Assembly (NCBI RefSeq): GCF_003228315.1
Contig: NZ_CP029693.1
Coordinates: forward strand, 4,994,501 to 5,058,500
Source of the DNA: Pseudomonas putida
GTDB lineage: Bacteria > Pseudomonadota > Gammaproteobacteria > Pseudomonadales > Pseudomonadaceae
Direction: 5' to 3'
DNA: 64,000 bases
The translations under genes and the position numbers were made by a program. This document shows positions 44,993-54,238 of the stretch, piece by piece (within the stretch, counting starts at the first letter, position 1; every line of letters starts with the position of its first letter). The notes below the pieces were generated by a model, which worked only from the letters and a program-made list of their open reading frames with translations, did not search any database and had not been told where the DNA came from.

Positions 44993-47521
44993 ATGACGCA
45001 AGTCACGGTGAAACAACTGGCCGATGAGGTCAAAACACCGGTAGAGCGCCTGTTGCAGCAGATGCGTGAGGCAGGTCTGCCGCACACCGCCGCCGAAGAA
45101 CATGTGACTGACAGTGAGAAGCAATCCCTGCTGACTCACTTGAAAAGCAGCCACAAGGCGAAAGTGGAAGAGCCACGCAAGATTACGCTGCAGCGTAAAA
45201 CCACCAGCACCCTGCGTGTTGCTGGCAGCAAAAGCATCAGCGTTGAAGTACGCAAGAAGAAAGTCTTCGTACAGCGTAGCCCGGAAGAAATCGAAGCCGA
45301 GCGCAAGCGTGAGCTGGATGAGCGTCGCGCAGTAGAGAATGCTGCCCGTCAAAAGGCTGAGGAAGAAGCCAAGCGTCGCGCCGAAGAAGAAGCGCGTCGT
45401 CAGCCTGCCCCAGTTGCTGCGCCGGTTGCTCCGGTCGAAGCTGTTGCAGAGCCTGCTGCAGTTGTCGAGCCTGTGCGTGAAAGCGCCCCGGTTGTGGCGC
45501 CAGCACCAGCTCCTGTGGCCGATACCCGCAAGCGCGACGAACAGCGTCGTCCGGACAAAACCCGTTCCGACGAAAATCGTCGCGGCGGTGGCGACGGCGA
45601 GCGCAAAAATGCTCCGCATCGCGCTTCGGTCAAGGAAAAGGCTCCAGCTCCACGTGTTGCCCCGCGTACTACCGACGAAGAAAGCGATGGCTTCCGTCGT
45701 GGTGGTCGCGGCAAGGCCAAGCTGAAGAAGCGCAACGCCCACGGTTTCCAGAACCCGACCGGTCCTGTCGTGCGCGAAGTGAAGATCGGCGAGACCATCA
45801 CTGTGGGCGATCTCGCCCAGCAGATGTCGGTCAAGGCTGCTGAAATCATCAAGTTCATGTTCAAGCTGGGTACTCCGGCAACCATCAACCAGGTACTGGA
45901 TCAGGAAACTGCCCAGCTGGTTGCTGAAGAGCTGGGCCACAAAGTGACCCTGATCAGCGACACCGCCCTGGAAGATTCCCTGGCCGAGTCCCTGAAGTTT
46001 GAAGGCGAGGCTGTTGCCCGTGCGCCAGTCGTGACCGTAATGGGCCACGTTGACCACGGTAAGACTTCCCTGCTCGACTACATCCGTCGTGCCAAGGTTG
46101 CTGCTGGCGAAGCCGGTGGCATTACCCAGCACATCGGTGCATACCACGTTGAAACCGACCGTGGCATGGTGACGTTCCTCGACACCCCGGGTCACGCCGC
46201 GTTTACCGCAATGCGTGCTCGTGGTGCCAAGGCAACCGACATCGTGATCCTTGTGGTTGCAGCGGACGACGGCGTAATGCCACAAACCATCGAAGCGGTT
46301 CAGCACGCTCAGGCCGCGGGTGTTCCGCTGGTCGTGGCGGTGAACAAGATCGACAAGCCGGGCGCCGATCTCGATCGCATCCGTAGCGAATTGTCGGTAC
46401 ACGGCGTGACGTCGGAAGATTGGGGTGGTGACACTCCATTCGTACCGGTTTCCGCGAAAATGGGTACCGGTGTCGACGAACTGCTCGAAGCTGTTCTGCT
46501 GCAAGCCGAAGTTCTGGAACTGACTGCTACTCCATCGGCTCCTGGTCGTGGTGTCGTGGTTGAGTCCCGTCTGGACAAGGGCCGTGGCCCGGTGGCGACC
46601 GTTCTGGTTCAGGACGGTACCCTGCGTCAAGGCGACATGGTCCTGGTCGGTTCGAACTATGGCCGCGTTCGCGCCATGCTCGACGAGAACGGCAAGCCAA
46701 TCAAGGAAGCCGGCCCGGCCATCCCTGTCGAGATCCTCGGCCTGGACGGTACCCCAGACGCTGGCGACGAGATGAGCGTGGTTGCCGACGAGAAGAAAGC
46801 CCGTGAAGTGGCTCTGTTCCGTCAAGGCAAGTTCCGCGAAGTCAAACTGGCTCGTGCTCACGCAGGCAAGCTGGAAAACATCTTCGAAAACATGGGCCAG
46901 GAAGAGAAGAAGACGCTCAACATCGTCCTCAAATCCGACGTCCGTGGTTCGCTGGAAGCTTTGCAGGGTGCTCTGAACGGCCTGGGCAACGACGAAGTGC
47001 AAGTGCGTGTAGTGGGTGGCGGTGTCGGTGGTATCACCGAGTCCGACGCCAACCTGGCACTGGCCTCCAACGCTGTACTGTTCGGCTTCAACGTGCGTGC
47101 CGATGCCGGTGCTCGCAAGATCGTCGAGCAGGAAGGTCTGGATATGCGTTACTACAACGTGATCTACGACATCATCGAAGACGTCAAGAAAGCCCTGACC
47201 GGTATGCTCGGCAGCGATGTTCGCGAGAACATTCTGGGTATCGCCGAAGTGCGTGACGTGTTCCGTTCGCCGAAGTTTGGTGCGATCGCCGGTTGCATGG
47301 TTATCGAAGGCACTGTTCACCGTAACCGTCCGATCCGTGTGCTGCGTGAAGACATCGTTATCTTCGAGGGCGAGCTGGAATCCCTGCGCCGCTTCAAGGA
47401 TGACGCTTCCGAAGTGCGTTCCGGCATGGAATGCGGTATCGGCGTGAAGAGCTACAACGACGTCAAGGTCGGTGACAAGATCGAAGTCTTCGAGAAGGTT
47501 CAGGTTGCTCGCAGCCTCTAA
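44993..47521 (+). CDS. infB: InfB, translation initiation factor IF-2
   Basis: 842 residues. The N-terminal IF2 assembly domain (1-55) is followed by a long charged Ala/Glu/Lys/Arg and Pro-rich linker (about 60-260). A second IF2_N domain then precedes the GTPase domain with P-loop GHVDHGKTSLLDY (near 350), DTPGHAAF and NKIDKPG. Domains II, III and the fMet-tRNA-binding C-terminus complete it. It brings initiator tRNA to the 30S subunit. An internal start for a shorter form, known in E. coli, was not identified. Confidence 0.98.
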   Translation: MTQVTVKQLADEVKTPVERLLQQMREAGLPHTAAEEHVTDSEKQSLLTHLKSSHKAKVEEPRKITLQRKTTSTLRVAGSKSISVEVRKKKVFVQRSPEEIEAERKRELDERRAVENAARQKAEEEAKRRAEEEARRQPAPVAAPVAPVEAVAEPAAVVEPVRESAPVVAPAPAPVADTRKRDEQRRPDKTRSDENRRGGGDGERKNAPHRASVKEKAPAPRVAPRTTDEESDGFRRGGRGKAKLKKRNAHGFQNPTGPVVREVKIGETITVGDLAQQMSVKAAEIIKFMFKLGTPATINQVLDQETAQLVAEELGHKVTLISDTALEDSLAESLKFEGEAVARAPVVTVMGHVDHGKTSLLDYIRRAKVAAGEAGGITQHIGAYHVETDRGMVTFLDTPGHAAFTAMRARGAKATDIVILVVAADDGVMPQTIEAVQHAQAAGVPLVVAVNKIDKPGADLDRIRSELSVHGVTSEDWGGDTPFVPVSAKMGTGVDELLEAVLLQAEVLELTATPSAPGRGVVVESRLDKGRGPVATVLVQDGTLRQGDMVLVGSNYGRVRAMLDENGKPIKEAGPAIPVEILGLDGTPDAGDEMSVVADEKKAREVALFRQGKFREVKLARAHAGKLENIFENMGQEEKKTLNIVLKSDVRGSLEALQGALNGLGNDEVQVRVVGGGVGGITESDANLALASNAVLFGFNVRADAGARKIVEQEGLDMRYYNVIYDIIEDVKKALTGMLGSDVRENILGIAEVRDVFRSPKFGAIAGCMVIEGTVHRNRPIRVLREDIVIFEGELESLRRFKDDASEVRSGMECGIGVKSYNDVKVGDKIEVFEKVQVARSL

Positions 47522-47592
47522 CTCGCGCACTTCAAGAGCCGTGATGGCCAGTCGCATGCAAATGCACGACTCATCGCCAGGACTCTAAACGC

Positions 47593-47630
47593 AACGCCCG
47601 GTCTGGCTTCTGCCAGGCCGGGCGTTTGCC
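47593..47630 (+). terminator. Stem between infB and rbfA
   Basis: AACGCCCGG pairs with CCGGGCGTT and CTGG with CCAG inside it. The T-tract is weak, so partial termination or a stable spacer are both possible. Confidence 0.6.
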
Positions 47631-47680
47631 GCTTTCAGACCTCATGGGTTTCACCATGGGGCAGTAACAGGTAACAAGAC

Positions 47681-48082
47681 ATGGCAAAAGAATACAGCCG
47701 TACCCAGCGCATCGGCGATCAAATGCAGCGCGAGCTCGCACAACTGATCCGTCGTGAAGTCAAAGACCCGCGTGTCGGCCTGGTCACCATTACCGCTGTG
47801 GAAGTCAGTCGTGACGTCGGTCACGCCAAGATTTTCATCACTGTGATGGGCCAGGACAGCCACGAAGAAATTGCACAAAGCATCAAGGTGCTCAACTCTG
47901 CCGCCGGTTTCCTGCGCATGCAGTTGGCTCGCGAAATGAAGCTGCGCAGCGTTCCACAGTTGCACTTCCACTACGATGAAAGCGTCGTGCGCGGTGCGCA
48001 CCTGTCGGCATTGATCGAGCGTGCAGTGGCTGAAGACAGCCAGCATACGGTTGCGGCAGACGCCGAAGACACCAAGGAGTAA
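47681..48082 (+). CDS. rbfA: RbfA, 30S ribosome-binding factor
   Basis: 133 residues forming a KH-type fold: RTQRIGDQMQRELAQLIRRE, then DPRVGLVTITAVEVSRDVGHAKIF and the C-terminal LHFHYDESV. RbfA helps mature the 16S rRNA 5' region, especially in cold. truB follows after three bases. Confidence 0.97.
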   Translation: MAKEYSRTQRIGDQMQRELAQLIRREVKDPRVGLVTITAVEVSRDVGHAKIFITVMGQDSHEEIAQSIKVLNSAAGFLRMQLAREMKLRSVPQLHFHYDESVVRGAHLSALIERAVAEDSQHTVAADAEDTKE

Positions 48083-48085
48083 CCG

Positions 48086-49003
48086 GTGGCTCAGGTCAAA
48101 CGTATCCGTCGAAATGTCAGCGGAATCATCCTGCTCGACAAACCGCTGGGGTTCACCTCCAACTCGGCACTGCAGAAGGTTCGCTGGTTGCTCAACGCCG
48201 AGAAGGCCGGACATACCGGCAGCCTCGACCCACTGGCCACCGGCGTGTTGCCGTTGTGCTTCGGTGAGGCGACCAAGTTCTCGCAATACCTGCTCGATTC
48301 CGACAAGGGTTACGAAACCCTGGCTCAACTGGGCAAGACCACCACCACGGCGGATGCCGAGGGTGAAGTTTTGCAGGAGCGGCCGGTGACCGTTGGTCGC
48401 ACCGATATCGAAGCGGTACTGCCGAATTTCCGTGGGCAAATCAAGCAGATACCGCCGATGTACTCGGCCCTCAAGCGTGATGGGCAGCCGCTGTACAAGT
48501 TGGCTCGTGCTGGCGAAGTAGTGGAGCGCGAACCGCGTTCTGTTACTATTACGCGCTTGGAATTGCTGGCCTTCGAGGGTGATACTGCGCGGCTTGCCGT
48601 GGATTGCAGCAAAGGCACCTATATCCGCACCCTGGTTGAGGATATCGGTGAGCAACTCGGTTGTGGTGCTTACGTTGCAGAACTGCGACGTACCCAGGCC
48701 GGGCCTTTCACACTGGCGCAAACCGTCACCCTGGAAGAGCTGGAAGCGGTACATGCCGAAGGCGGCAACGAAGCGGTCGATCGCTTCCTGATGCCATCGG
48801 ACAGCGGCCTGCTGGATTGGCCGCTACTGCAGTTTTCGGAAGCGAGCGCGTTCTACTGGCTTAATGGCCAGCCGGTACGTGCCCCGGATGCACCGAAGTT
48901 CGGCATGGTACGGGTACAGGATCACAATGGTCGCTTCATCGGTATCGGTGAAGTGAGCGAAGACGGGCGTATCGCGCCGCGTCGACTGATTCGGTCAGAA
49001 TGA
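48086..49003 (+). CDS. truB: TruB, tRNA pseudouridine-55 synthase
   Basis: 305 residues from GTG 48086. The signature LDKPLGFTSNSALQKVR is followed by HTGSLDPLATGVLPLC with the catalytic Asp near residue 48, and SKGTYIRTLVEDIG. A C-terminal PUA-like domain completes it. It makes pseudouridine in the T-loop of tRNAs. The start follows rbfA by three bases, implying coupling. Confidence 0.97.
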   Translation: MAQVKRIRRNVSGIILLDKPLGFTSNSALQKVRWLLNAEKAGHTGSLDPLATGVLPLCFGEATKFSQYLLDSDKGYETLAQLGKTTTTADAEGEVLQERPVTVGRTDIEAVLPNFRGQIKQIPPMYSALKRDGQPLYKLARAGEVVEREPRSVTITRLELLAFEGDTARLAVDCSKGTYIRTLVEDIGEQLGCGAYVAELRRTQAGPFTLAQTVTLEELEAVHAEGGNEAVDRFLMPSDSGLLDWPLLQFSEASAFYWLNGQPVRAPDAPKFGMVRVQDHNGRFIGIGEVSEDGRIAPRRLIRSE

Positions 49004-49053
49004 CCGAACGAGGGTGGCTGTTAACAGGCACGGTCACTACTCATTTTTAGATA

Positions 49054-49097
49054 CAGGGATTTGTCCCTGGCCTGTTGAAGCTGTTTCTTTGAAACAG
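49054..49097 (+). promoter_or_regulatory. Two small hairpins in the rpsO leader
   Basis: CAGGGA-TTTG-TCCCTG (49054-49069) and CTGTTTC-TTT-GAAACAG (49081-49097) lie just before rpsO. S15 represses its own message through leader structure in E. coli; whether these stems serve that here is inferred from position. Confidence 0.5.
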
Positions 49098-49120
49098 TTT
49101 CCTGATAAAAGGATTGCCTC

Positions 49121-49390
49121 ATGGCTCTCAGCGTTGAAGAAAAAGCTCAAATCGTTACCGACTACCAGCAAGCTGTTGGTGATACCGGTTCGCCAGAAGT
49201 GCAAGTTGCACTGCTGACCGCCAACATCAACAAACTGCAAGGTCACTTCAAGGCCAACGGTAAAGACCACCACTCCCGTCGTGGTCTGATCCGCATGGTT
49301 AACCAGCGTCGCAAGCTGCTGGACTACCTGAAAGGCAAAGACGTGAGCCGTTACAGCGCTCTGATCGGTCGCCTGGGTCTGCGTCGCTAA
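49121..49390 (+). CDS. rpsO: RpsO, 30S ribosomal protein S15
   Basis: 89 residues, normal length. The S15 signature GDTGSPEVQVALLTANINKL lies in the N-terminal half and DHHSRRGLIRMVNQRRKLLDYL in the second. S15 binds the 16S rRNA central domain. It precedes pnp, as in most proteobacteria. Confidence 0.98.
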   Translation: MALSVEEKAQIVTDYQQAVGDTGSPEVQVALLTANINKLQGHFKANGKDHHSRRGLIRMVNQRRKLLDYLKGKDVSRYSALIGRLGLRR

Positions 49391-49606
49391 TAAGCGATTG
49401 CGCTAGAGGTTGGTTGTCTGTCGTGCGTCAGCGGGTTTCCGCTGGCGCATGGCAGGCTCCCAGCCTCAAGTTTTATCTGGATATCTGCTTTCCCAAGCTT
49501 CACCCAAGTAACACCAGGACAACCCGCTCGGGCCGATTCCCGACGTTGCCCAAGAATTTCGCAAGAAACCAGTTTCCCCAAGAGCCACAAAAGAAGGTAG
49601 GACACC

Positions 49607-51712
49607 GTGAACCCGGTAATCAAAAAATTCCAGTTCGGTCAGTCGACCGTTACCCTCGAGACTGGCCGTATCGCCCGTCAGGCCTCCGGCGCAGTATTGG
49701 TCACCGTTGACGACGACGTCAGCGTATTGGTGACCGTAGTCGGTGCCAAACAAGCCGATCCAGGCAAGGGTTTCTTCCCGCTGTCTGTCCACTACCAGGA
49801 AAAAACTTACGCTGCCGGTAAGATCCCTGGTGGTTTCTTCAAGCGCGAAGGCCGTCCTTCCGAGAAAGAAACCCTGACTTCCCGACTGATCGACCGTCCG
49901 ATCCGTCCACTGTTCCCAGAAGGCTTCATGAACGAAGTGCAGGTTGTCTGCACCGTCGTTTCCACCAGCAAGAAGACCGATCCGGACATCGCTGCGATGA
50001 TCGGTACCTCGGCTGCCCTGGCCATCTCCGGCATTCCTTTCGATGGCCCGATCGGCGCTGCCCGTGTCGCTTTCCACGAAAGCACCGGCTACCTGCTGAA
50101 CCCGACTTACGAGCAACTGGCTGCGTCCAGCCTGGACATGGTTGTTGCCGGTACTTCGGACGCCGTGCTGATGGTTGAATCGGAAGCCGAAGAGCTGACC
50201 GAAGACCAGATGCTGGGCGCGGTGCTGTTTGCTCACGACGAGTTCCAGGTTGTGATCAACGCCGTTAAAGAACTGGCTGCCGAAGCTGCCAAGCCAACCT
50301 GGACCTGGGCTCCACAAGCCGAAGCCACCGAACTGCTGGGTGCTATCCGCGCCGAGTTCGGCGAAGCGATCTCCCAGGCCTACACCATCACCGTCAAGGC
50401 CGACCGTTACGCTCGCCTGGGTGAGCTGAAGGATCAGGTCGTTGCCAAGCTGTCCGGCGAAGAAGGCCAGCCTTCCGCTTCCGACGTCAAAGCCGCTTTC
50501 GGTGAAATCGAATACCGTACCGTTCGCGAAAACATCGTTAACGGCAAGCCACGTATCGACGGTCGCGACACCCGTACCGTTCGTCCGCTGAACATCGAAG
50601 TCGGCGTTCTGCCGAAGACTCACGGTTCGGCACTGTTCACCCGTGGTGAAACCCAGGCACTGGTCGTAGCAACACTGGGCACCGCCCGTGACGCGCAACT
50701 GCTGGACACCCTGGAAGGCGAGAAAAAAGACCCGTTCATGCTGCACTACAACTTCCCTCCGTTCTCGGTGGGCGAGTGTGGTCGCATGGGTGGCGCCGGT
50801 CGTCGCGAAATCGGTCACGGCCGTCTGGCCCGTCGTTCGGTTCAGGCCATGCTGCCTGCTGCTGACGTGTTCCCTTACACCATCCGTGTTGTATCGGAAA
50901 TCACCGAATCCAACGGTTCCAGCTCCATGGCTTCCGTTTGCGGTGCTTCCCTGGCACTGATGGACGCGGGTGTGCCGATGAAGGCACCTGTTGCCGGTAT
51001 CGCCATGGGTCTGGTTAAAGAAGGCGAGAAATTCGCTGTTCTGACTGACATCCTGGGCGACGAAGACCACCTGGGCGATATGGACTTCAAGGTAGCCGGT
51101 ACCGCCAAAGGCGTGACCGCGCTGCAGATGGACATCAAGATCAAGGGCATCACCGAAGAGATCATGGAAATCGCCCTGGGCCAGGCCCTGGAAGCGCGCC
51201 TGAACATCCTTGGTCAGATGAACCAGATCATTGGCCAGTCGCGTACCGAACTGTCGGCCAACGCGCCGACCATGATCGCGATGAAAATCGACACCGACAA
51301 AATCCGTGATGTCATCGGTAAAGGCGGCGCGACCATCCGTGCAATCTGCGAAGAAACCAAGGCGTCGATCGACATCGAAGACGACGGTTCGATCAAGATC
51401 TTCGGCGAGACCAAGGATGCTGCAGAAGCTGCACGTCAGCGCGTTCTGTCCATTACCGCTGAAGCGGAAATCGGCAAGATCTACGTCGGCAAGGTTGAGC
51501 GCATCGTCGACTTCGGCGCATTCGTCAACATCCTGCCTGGCAAGGACGGTCTGGTTCACATCTCCATGCTGAGCGACGCTCGCGTTGAGAAAGTGACCGA
51601 CATCCTGAAAGAAGGTCAGGAAGTGGAAGTACTGGTACTGGACGTGGACAACCGCGGCCGTATCAAGCTGTCCATCAAAGACGTGGCAGCAGCCAAGGCT
51701 TCGGGCGTTTAA
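49607..51712 (+). CDS. pnp: Pnp, polynucleotide phosphorylase
   Basis: 701 residues from GTG 49607 (MNPVIKKFQFG). Two RNase PH domains flank an all-helical domain; the second contains the catalytic region LGDEDHLGDMDFKVAGT (about 485-500). KH (about 553-615, with VIGKGGATIRAICEETKASI) and S1 domains (about 620-695) close the protein. It degrades RNA 3' to 5' with phosphate as part of the degradosome. The 217-base rpsO-pnp gap shows no gene; in E. coli this region holds a processing site. Confidence 0.98.
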   Translation: MNPVIKKFQFGQSTVTLETGRIARQASGAVLVTVDDDVSVLVTVVGAKQADPGKGFFPLSVHYQEKTYAAGKIPGGFFKREGRPSEKETLTSRLIDRPIRPLFPEGFMNEVQVVCTVVSTSKKTDPDIAAMIGTSAALAISGIPFDGPIGAARVAFHESTGYLLNPTYEQLAASSLDMVVAGTSDAVLMVESEAEELTEDQMLGAVLFAHDEFQVVINAVKELAAEAAKPTWTWAPQAEATELLGAIRAEFGEAISQAYTITVKADRYARLGELKDQVVAKLSGEEGQPSASDVKAAFGEIEYRTVRENIVNGKPRIDGRDTRTVRPLNIEVGVLPKTHGSALFTRGETQALVVATLGTARDAQLLDTLEGEKKDPFMLHYNFPPFSVGECGRMGGAGRREIGHGRLARRSVQAMLPAADVFPYTIRVVSEITESNGSSSMASVCGASLALMDAGVPMKAPVAGIAMGLVKEGEKFAVLTDILGDEDHLGDMDFKVAGTAKGVTALQMDIKIKGITEEIMEIALGQALEARLNILGQMNQIIGQSRTELSANAPTMIAMKIDTDKIRDVIGKGGATIRAICEETKASIDIEDDGSIKIFGETKDAAEAARQRVLSITAEAEIGKIYVGKVERIVDFGAFVNILPGKDGLVHISMLSDARVEKVTDILKEGQEVEVLVLDVDNRGRIKLSIKDVAAAKASGV

Positions 51713-51749
51713 TTCCCCCTCAAGCCTGACCGCTAAAACGTTGTAAGAA

Positions 51750-51783
51750 GGCCCCGCAGTGAAAACTGCGGGGTCTTTTTTTG
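51750..51783 (+). terminator. Terminator after pnp
   Basis: The stem CCCCGCAGT / ACTGCGGGG with GAAA loop is followed by TCTTTTTTT, closing the rimP-to-pnp cluster. Confidence 0.93.
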
Positions 51784-51850
51784 CCCGGAATCAATCCAGA
51801 CGCTGGCCAAAGTTGCCGGTAAAGCTTGGCGATGCTAGGTTTAGCGCACC

Positions 51851-51926
51851 GCCCGTGTAGCTCAGCCGGTAGAGCAGCGCACTCGTAACGCGAAGGTCGC
51901 AGGTTCGATTCCTGTCTCGGGCACCA
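51851..51926 (+). tRNA. tRNA-Thr (CGT)
   Basis: 76 nt with acceptor GCCCGTG / CTCGGGC, T-arm GGTTCGATTCC and encoded CCA. The anticodon loop CTCGTAA has CGT at positions 34-36. The layout GAGCAGCGCA-CTCGTAA-CGCGA resembles the E. coli threonine CGT isoacceptor. Confidence 0.9.
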
Positions 51927-51934
51927 TCCCTTTC

Positions 51935-52441
51935 TTACTTCACCTTCCTGCTCAAGTCCTCGACAGCACGTTTGAGCTGATCGATGGTGCGATCCTGATC
52001 GCTGACTTCCCGTTTGAGGCTCGAAATCTCACTGCTGCTGGAACTCGAACTGGAGCCGCTATTGCGTTTCAGTTCTTCCATCTGCTTGCGCAAGTTATCC
52101 AGGTCGCGCTTTTGCTCCTCGACGGTGCGCTTGAGCTCTTCCATTCCCTTGTTGCTCGAACTGGAGTTGGAGCCGGAGCTGCGCTTGAGCTCTTCTATCT
52201 GGCGCGCCTGATCCTTGAGGGTGTCCTGCATCTTTTCCAGTTCACCAACTTCGACATTGGTTTTGACCAGCACGTCCTTGCCGTACTCATTTTGAATGGC
52301 GGTCACTTTCCCGTATGAACTTGCGGAGCTGTTGCTGAATTCAACGCCGGCAAGGGCCGTTCCCGGGAGTGCCAGGACTCCCAGCAGCGTCGACATTGCA
52401 GTAGCAGATAGAACAGCGGAGAGCTTCGGGTAGCCAGGCAT
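51935..52441 (-). CDS. Exported coiled-coil protein with serine-rich linkers
   Basis: 168 residues if begun at 52441 (MPGYPKLSAVLSATAM). Upstream in-frame starts at 52462 and 52477 are possible but lack a better ribosome-binding site. A signal peptide ends near ALPGTALAG (about residue 32). The mature protein has short leucine-heptad helices (EELKRS, EQKRDLDNLRKQMEELKR, DQDRTIDQLKRAVEDL) separated by serine runs such as SGSNSSSS and SGSSSSSSSS. No known family recognised. It ends eight bases after the tRNA-Thr 3' end on the opposite strand. Confidence 0.7.
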   Translation of the reverse strand: MPGYPKLSAVLSATAMSTLLGVLALPGTALAGVEFSNSSASSYGKVTAIQNEYGKDVLVKTNVEVGELEKMQDTLKDQARQIEELKRSSGSNSSSSNKGMEELKRTVEEQKRDLDNLRKQMEELKRNSGSSSSSSSSEISSLKREVSDQDRTIDQLKRAVEDLSRKVK

Positions 52442-52739
52442 CGCGAGGGTTCCATATGACATGCCGAGATGGCACATCGCTATGACTTGTGCTTTCGATT
52501 TATGTTCCCATCCGACAACCGGGCTGCATGGTTTTTTGTGAGGTAGATGTAAAGAGTCGTGTAAATCGTCCGACAAACATCCTATATTCGGAGCCTGCCT
52601 GAGCTTCGCCCAGCAGTTTTCAGATGATCCCAGAATGGTTCTGAAGGCCAGATAAACCGCGCTATGCAAGGTTTTTTGCGTCAGAGAGATCCTTGATGAT
52701 CCACATCCGTCTTCCATTCCCCCGATCAGCGAGAACACC
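52442..52739. other. Divergent intergenic region without a gene
   Basis: 298 bases between the coiled-coil protein gene and the acidic 101-aa gene. Frames continue leftward but show no credible start or family resemblance. The region presumably holds both promoters; no operator symmetry stood out. Confidence 0.5.
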
Positions 52740-53045
52740 ATGACCGAAAAACAATTGAGCCAGGAAGCCCGCCACGAGGAAGCGCTCAGAAAGTACGCAC
52801 TCGATGCGCCCGAGTTACTGGAAGAGATCAAGGACTTGAGTCCAGATGATCAGAAGGACCAGATCCAGTGGGCGTTCGAGGACGAGGCAGAGGCCCAGGG
52901 CCTGCAGCCTTGGGAGTTGACGCTCAAGTACACCACCACGCCGGAAGAATTCGAGGCCGAACGCCTGAAACTGCATAAAGAGGCAGCCGAGGTGCTGGGT
53001 GTCGAGTGGGAAGAGTACTGCGAGATGAACAATCTGGTGGTCTGA
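52740..53045 (+). CDS. Small acidic protein (DUF6388-like)
   Basis: 101 residues, strongly acidic and helical, with no signal peptide or membrane segment. It includes HEEALRKYALDAPELLEEI and AAEVLGVEWEEYCEMNNL. I recall similar Pseudomonas proteins under DUF6388; this is a recollection of type, not a search. The ATG at 52740 has no obvious strong Shine-Dalgarno sequence (GAGAACACC precedes it). Followed by a REP-like pair. Confidence 0.75.
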   Translation: MTEKQLSQEARHEEALRKYALDAPELLEEIKDLSPDDQKDQIQWAFEDEAEAQGLQPWELTLKYTTTPEEFEAERLKLHKEAAEVLGVEWEEYCEMNNLVV

Positions 53046-53068
53046 AGTAAGCCTGCTTATCCGCTTTT

Positions 53069-53138
53069 TGTAGGAGCAAGGCTTGCCCGCGATAGCGTCC
53101 CCGAGATCGCCATCGCCGGCAAGCCGTGCTTCTACAGG
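53069..53138. repeat. REP-like inverted repeat
   Basis: TGTAGGAGCAAGGCTTGCC and its degraded inverted copy GGCAAGCCGTGCTTCTACA flank a short spacer between the acidic protein gene and nadC. It belongs to the same loose family as the paired elements at 10842 and 57905. Confidence 0.75.
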
Positions 53139-53142
53139 AGGC

Positions 53143-53991
53143 TCAGAGACTCAAGCGCATCGACAAGTCGACAGCCTTCACATCCTTGGTCATCGCACCA
53201 ATCGAAATGTAGTCCACCCCAGTCTCGGCGATCGGCAGCAACGTGCTTTCGTTGATTCCGCCGCTGGCCTCCAGTTTTGCCTTGCCGCCGTTCAGACGCA
53301 CGGCCTCGCGCATGTCATCCAGGCTCAGTTCGTCGAGCATGATGATGTCGGCACCGGCCGCCAGGGCTTCCTTCAGCTCATCCAGGCTTTCCACCTCGAT
53401 TTCCACCGGTTTGCCCGGTGCGATCTTGTGCGCGGCAGCGATGGCCTGCGGGATGCCTCCGCTGGCGGCGATATGGTTTTCCTTGATCAGGAACGCGTCA
53501 TACAGGCCGATGCGGTGATTGTGGCAACCGCCGCAGGTCACGGCGTATTTTTGCGCCAGACGCAAGCCAGGCAGGGTCTTGCGGGTGTCCAGCAATTTGA
53601 CCTGGGTCTGGGCGACAAAGTCGGCCAAATATTGTGCGCGAGTGGCGACGCCGGACAGCAATTGCAGGAAGTTCAGCGCGCTGCGTTCACCGGTCAGCAA
53701 GGAGCGGGCAGGGCCTTCGAGGTGGAACAGCACCTGATTGGGTTTGACCCGTTCGCCATCGGCGACCTGCCAGTGCACCGCAACCCGTGGGTCCAGTTGC
53801 CGAAACACGGTATCGACCCAGGCCGTGCCGCAGATGACGGCGGCATCGCGGGTAATGATGGTGGCTTTGGCCAGGCGCTCGGCCGGGATCAATTGCGCGG
53901 TGATGTCGCCGCTGCCGACATCTTCGAGCAGCGCGCGGCGCACGTTGGCTTCGATTTCGGCGGTCAAATCGGCGAGACGTAGATTCGGCAT
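53143..53991 (-). CDS. nadC: NadC, quinolinate phosphoribosyltransferase
   Basis: 282 residues from MPNLRLADLTAEIEANVRRAL; the longer frame to 54048 is ignored. The N-terminal domain has ALLEDVGSGDITAQL. The TIM-barrel domain carries LNFLQLLSGVATRAQ, LDTRKTLPGLRLAQKYAV, GGCHNHRIGLYDAFLIKENH and ASGGINESTL. It forms nicotinate mononucleotide from quinolinate in NAD synthesis. Divergent from ampD, a pairing conserved with ampDE. Confidence 0.97.
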   Translation of the reverse strand: MPNLRLADLTAEIEANVRRALLEDVGSGDITAQLIPAERLAKATIITRDAAVICGTAWVDTVFRQLDPRVAVHWQVADGERVKPNQVLFHLEGPARSLLTGERSALNFLQLLSGVATRAQYLADFVAQTQVKLLDTRKTLPGLRLAQKYAVTCGGCHNHRIGLYDAFLIKENHIAASGGIPQAIAAAHKIAPGKPVEIEVESLDELKEALAAGADIIMLDELSLDDMREAVRLNGGKAKLEASGGINESTLLPIAETGVDYISIGAMTKDVKAVDLSMRLSL

Positions 53992-54238
53992 AACGAGCTC
54001 CACAAACAAAGTGGCCCGATTATAGGGCCATGGCAGGAGGCAACCCAAGGCATCTGAGGTGCTCCCATTGTTCCGGAGCCTGTATTTGGTCGATTTCCGC
54101 CAGGGTTTGCGCCCGAGCCTCCCATTGAATCGCCATGTGAGTCATCGTTCAGGAGCCTGCAACACGCCAAGTGATCGCGTCCCGGGGGGCTATCGCGGCA
54201 TACTGGGCACCAACACAGTCGTCGTTGAAGGAATCGGT

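Noticed and set aside
44966..47557. 863-codon minus-strand frame over infB, with a similar frame over pnp (49466-51559)
   Set aside because: Both lie fully opposite conserved genes and show no recognisable motif or start signal.
51935..52441. Phage tail fibre or type VI effector
   Set aside because: The signal peptide and serine-linked short helices do not fit either, and no secretion or phage genes are nearby.
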